Virus record (IMG/VR): IMGVR_UViG_3300034121_000940
Location: 1-64,000 of that record
Length of the DNA stretch: 64,000 bases
DNA from: a virus
Direction: 5' to 3' (one strand)
The translations under genes were made by a program, and so were the position numbers. Within the stretch, counting starts at the first letter, position 1, and the number at the start of each line of letters is the position of its first letter. The notes beneath the pieces were generated by a model. The model was not told the DNA's origin, did not search any database, and was given only the letters and a program-made list of their open reading frames with translations. Shown piece after piece: positions 61,503 to 64,000 of the stretch.

Positions 61503-64000
61503 TTATAAAGAATAAACACCTAATCTATAAACATCAAATTGTCCTGAGTTATTAACTCCACCTCCGGATGTACCCATTGTTCTTACACCAAAGAAATTTA
61601 ATCCTACCGTTGATGCGGGTAGATTTGTATTTAATACACCTTGTGCAACAACACCAGTTTCTTTATTTACAATTCTATAAATAACATCTGTTGATCCAGG
61701 AGCATTGTATAAGTAACAAGAATAAATAGTAGTAATAGCGGCACCAGCAGTTCTGTTTGACGGGAATGAAGCACCTAAATCTGTTTTAGTTGCTGTACCT
61801 GAAGCATCATTATACATAATTTGCAAGTTAGCATCTCCTGAATCATTAGCAAAAGCTATGATGTTTGTTAGTGCAGATGGTTGATCATTATTACTACCAC
61901 CAATTGCTAAATCTGCTGTTGAAGAAGCTACTCCCCAAAAGTTATGTGTACCAGTAGCTGTAGCTGTATCTGAAATATTAAATTCACCAGTATATAAAAA
62001 ACCACCAGTAACATACCATAATAATACAGAACCTCTCATACCAGAATATCTACCAGTTGCTGTTATAGACGCTGTTACACCTAATCTAATACTTTTGGTA
62101 GCATATGAAGTTGTTCCTACAGAACGTGCTGTATTTGTACCACTTGTTGATAAAGTAATACCAGCAGTAGTATCAATAGTAGTTGAATTATTTCTAAAAG
62201 TTGCACCTCTCCAAATTTCATTACCTTGTAGTTTAGGAATTAACGATTCTTCATATACTGGTATATTTAATGTAGTTCCTGTAAGAGTTGCTGCACCACT
62301 TGTACCAGTATTTGTTACAGTTAATATATCACTAATTGTTTCTGCAGCTGTTCTATATTTTACAATACCATTATCACTTACTAAAATTTTACCAGTATTA
62401 GTAGTAGCATTTGCTACAGTAGATATTTTAACGTTACCATTAACTTCTAATTTGGCTGATGGTGTAGATGTACCAATACCAAGATCACCATTTGCTAACA
62501 TAGTCATTTTGATGTTACCAAAATTACTCCATCTAAATAAAGGTCTATTAACAACTTCTGAACTACCGATTCTTACATCATGGTTTAATAATGGTTCTGT
62601 ACCTGTATCATTTGTTCCATTACCAAAAAGATATAAAGCAATCTTATCACTTGCATTATAACCCTGCAATGTTGGAATAAAATTACTATCAACACCTGTA
62701 GCATTACTAATTCTAAAATAAGATGAATCATCACTTACATCAAATTGAGCAATAGTTTCACTATCACTAGGTATCTCTATACTTCTTACATGAAGCGGTG
62801 CTGTAGGATTAATAAGTCCGACACCTACTTTACCTAAATTATCAATTACAAATGGTGATGAATCTACATTGTTATTATCTTCTACTAAAAATGAATTAGC
62901 AGATGATGTATTATTAACATGTAGTCTAGCTGTTGGTGATGTAACTGTAGTACCAATACTTACATTACCTCCAGTTACTCTAACCGTTTCTTGTGATCCA
63001 TCAAATAATCTTATAAGAGGTCCTGAAATGATAGCCTGGTCTCCTTGAGCTCTAAAGTAATTATCATCGCCATACTTTAATTCTGACCAAGTTGCACTAT
63101 CAATTGTTAATTGAGCACTTATATCTTTTAATCTTACATTACCTAAAGTATCTAATTTATAAGCAGGTGTTGTGGTTCCAATACCAACATTGCCATTTTT
63201 AAGTAAATGAATTCCTGTGGTTAAATCATAACCAGTTGTTGATGATGAACTTCCTACAGTCCAATGAGAACTTATTAATGAAGAATTTAAACCGTATGTA
63301 CCAAAAAACACGGTACCATTTGTATCACTTGTTGATATTTTACTCACTCCAGTCCAACCACCGGTATTAAGTGAGCTCATATCTAAATTTGTTCCTGCAC
63401 CATAACTTCCAAACAAAATACCTCCAGCTGGTCCAAGTTTGTAAGTACCATCTACTTCTAATTTTTCTGTTGGTGTAGTTGTACCTATACCAATATTAGT
63501 TCCTGTATCAGTAATAATACCTTGTTTAATTATTTTTCCTGTTGTACCATCAAATACAGGTATAGTATTATTAATTGAACTTGCAGGACCAGTTACAGCA
63601 CCTACAATATTTTTTTGAATTACATTCCAGTATTGACCTACAGTAGCTTGATTACCAGACACAGTCCCATCTGTGTTACATATAATCATATCTCCTACTT
63701 CAACATCTATACCGCTTGCACCACCAATTTTACCAGCAACACTTGCAATATACATCCATCCGGCATCTGCTGCAGGATAATTAGGATTTGTAGAACAATC
63801 AATAGTTCCTTTATATACTAAAGCATTAGAATTACCTAATATATTGTCTGTATAAACTTTGACTGCATTCTGTGTTGGGTATAATGTATCTGATGTACCT
63901 AATGAAACATCAGTTGATTTATTTGCTTGATCTTCCGGAGTATATCCTAAAGCAGTAGCAACTGTAATTTCTTCTACAGAACCTGTTCCTGCTGTGGTTC
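61503..64000 (-). CDS. Tail fibre protein, N-terminus off the window (at least 832 aa)
   Basis: The frame is open from the right edge, through an internal ATG at 63755, to TAA at 61503; the true start lies beyond 64000. The visible N-terminal part reads ATALGYTPEDQANKSTDVSL, then a YKGTIDCSTNPNYPAADAGW segment common to phage fibres. A stalk follows with several repeats of the type NIGIGTTTPTEKLEVDG, NVGIGTTTPAYKLDTLG and GIGTSTPSAKLEVNGNV. The last about 230 residues form a beta-rich head domain (TASITATGRYSGMRGSVLLW, FFGVRTMGTSGGGVNNSGQF). A trimeric receptor-binding fibre is likely. Confidence 0.82.
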   Translation of the reverse strand, partial: TTAGTGSVEEITVATALGYTPEDQANKSTDVSLGTSDTLYPTQNAVKVYTDNILGNSNALVYKGTIDCSTNPNYPAADAGWMYIASVAGKIGGASGIDVEVGDMIICNTDGTVSGNQATVGQYWNVIQKNIVGAVTGPASSINNTIPVFDGTTGKIIKQGIITDTGTNIGIGTTTPTEKLEVDGTYKLGPAGGILFGSYGAGTNLDMSSLNTGGWTGVSKISTSDTNGTVFFGTYGLNSSLISSHWTVGSSSSTTGYDLTTGIHLLKNGNVGIGTTTPAYKLDTLGNVRLKDISAQLTIDSATWSELKYGDDNYFRAQGDQAIISGPLIRLFDGSQETVRVTGGNVSIGTTVTSPTARLHVNNTSSANSFLVEDNNNVDSSPFVIDNLGKVGVGLINPTAPLHVRSIEIPSDSETIAQFDVSDDSSYFRISNATGVDSNFIPTLQGYNASDKIALYLFGNGTNDTGTEPLLNHDVRIGSSEVVNRPLFRWSNFGNIKMTMLANGDLGIGTSTPSAKLEVNGNVKISTVANATTNTGKILVSDNGIVKYRTAAETISDILTVTNTGTSGAATLTGTTLNIPVYEESLIPKLQGNEIWRGATFRNNSTTIDTTAGITLSTSGTNTARSVGTTSYATKSIRLGVTASITATGRYSGMRGSVLLWYVTGGFLYTGEFNISDTATATGTHNFWGVASSTADLAIGGSNNDQPSALTNIIAFANDSGDANLQIMYNDASGTATKTDLGASFPSNRTAGAAITTIYSCYLYNAPGSTDVIYRIVNKETGVVAQGVLNTNLPASTVGLNFFGVRTMGTSGGGVNNSGQFDVYRLGVYSL

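Noticed and set aside
62095-62661. 188-residue open frame on the plus strand within the tail fibre gene
   Set aside because: It lies fully antisense to the stalk and head coding sequence, reads as hydrophobic low-complexity protein, and the other strand is a clear fibre. It is a shadow frame.
1-64000. tRNA, rRNA, insertion sequences, integrase or attachment sites
   Set aside because: I saw no cloverleaf-like sequence, transposase or integrase motif, or terminal inverted repeats. Gaps are too short and AT-rich. A covariance-model search would be needed to exclude a tRNA fully.

Overview
This window looks like part of a crAss-like podovirus genome (order Crassvirales) infecting a Bacteroidota host. 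It is AT-rich and almost fully coding. Every gene I support is on the minus strand, so transcription runs from high to low coordinates. The assignment rests on gene order and protein features: a TerL/portal/scaffold-like/major capsid block, an HU/IHF-like gene beside the packaging genes, connector-like and ring-like genes, a long beta-rich tail protein, then very large virion cargo-like proteins. One of these carries a PD-(D/E)XK nuclease motif and the next carries a zincin HExxH motif. The Bacteroidota host is inferred from FISUMP domains, TTG-N20-TANNTTTG promoter-like boxes and A-rich, mostly SD-free leaders.

Layout in transcription order. (1) 64000-61503: C-terminal part of a trimeric tail fibre with GIGTTTP-type stalk repeats. 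(2) 61500-59910: small genes with two membrane proteins and an L,D-transpeptidase-like hydrolase (probable lysis cassette), closed by a terminator at 59852-59882. (3) 59786-54576: small regulators and accessory genes (winged-helix-like, HU/IHF-like, zinc-finger, Cas4/RecB-type nuclease) leading to the large terminase. (4) 54573-46229: portal, scaffold-like protein, major capsid protein and a head-associated protein. A GIY-YIG endonuclease gene precedes the capsid gene and a LAGLIDADG endonuclease gene follows it. (5) 46217-43872: eight very small, mostly basic genes. (6) 43869-41063: connector-like protein, a Dps/ferritin-like protein and an abundant-type structural protein, ended by a terminator. 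(7) 40990-29865: a receptor-binding region with Cys-rich, collagen-like, PKD/Ig-like and triple-FISUMP proteins, ended by a terminator. (8) 29743-21954: three ring/tube-like proteins and an 1828-residue tail protein. (9) 21954-1: five complete cargo or ejection-type proteins of 878 to 2442 residues and the first 935 residues of a sixth, which runs off the left edge.

The parts fit an assembly programme of packaging, head, connector, fibres, tail and ejected proteins. The virion RNA polymerase expected in this family is not visible and probably lies beyond position 1. The most interesting signals are: a short Gly-Gly module (GG..LTPxEIEEY..GGY.VED) repeated in two adjacent cargo-type proteins, including both C-termini; a KAQxG motif shared by cargo proteins and small basic proteins; two separate zincin motifs in the same block; exact Dps ferroxidase-like spacing in a 150-residue protein; two homing endonucleases of different families bracketing the capsid gene; and a recurrent TAsTATATTA element before several gene groups. 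No stretch over 300 bases lacks a gene. The longest gaps are about 120 bases and hold terminators and promoter-like sequence.
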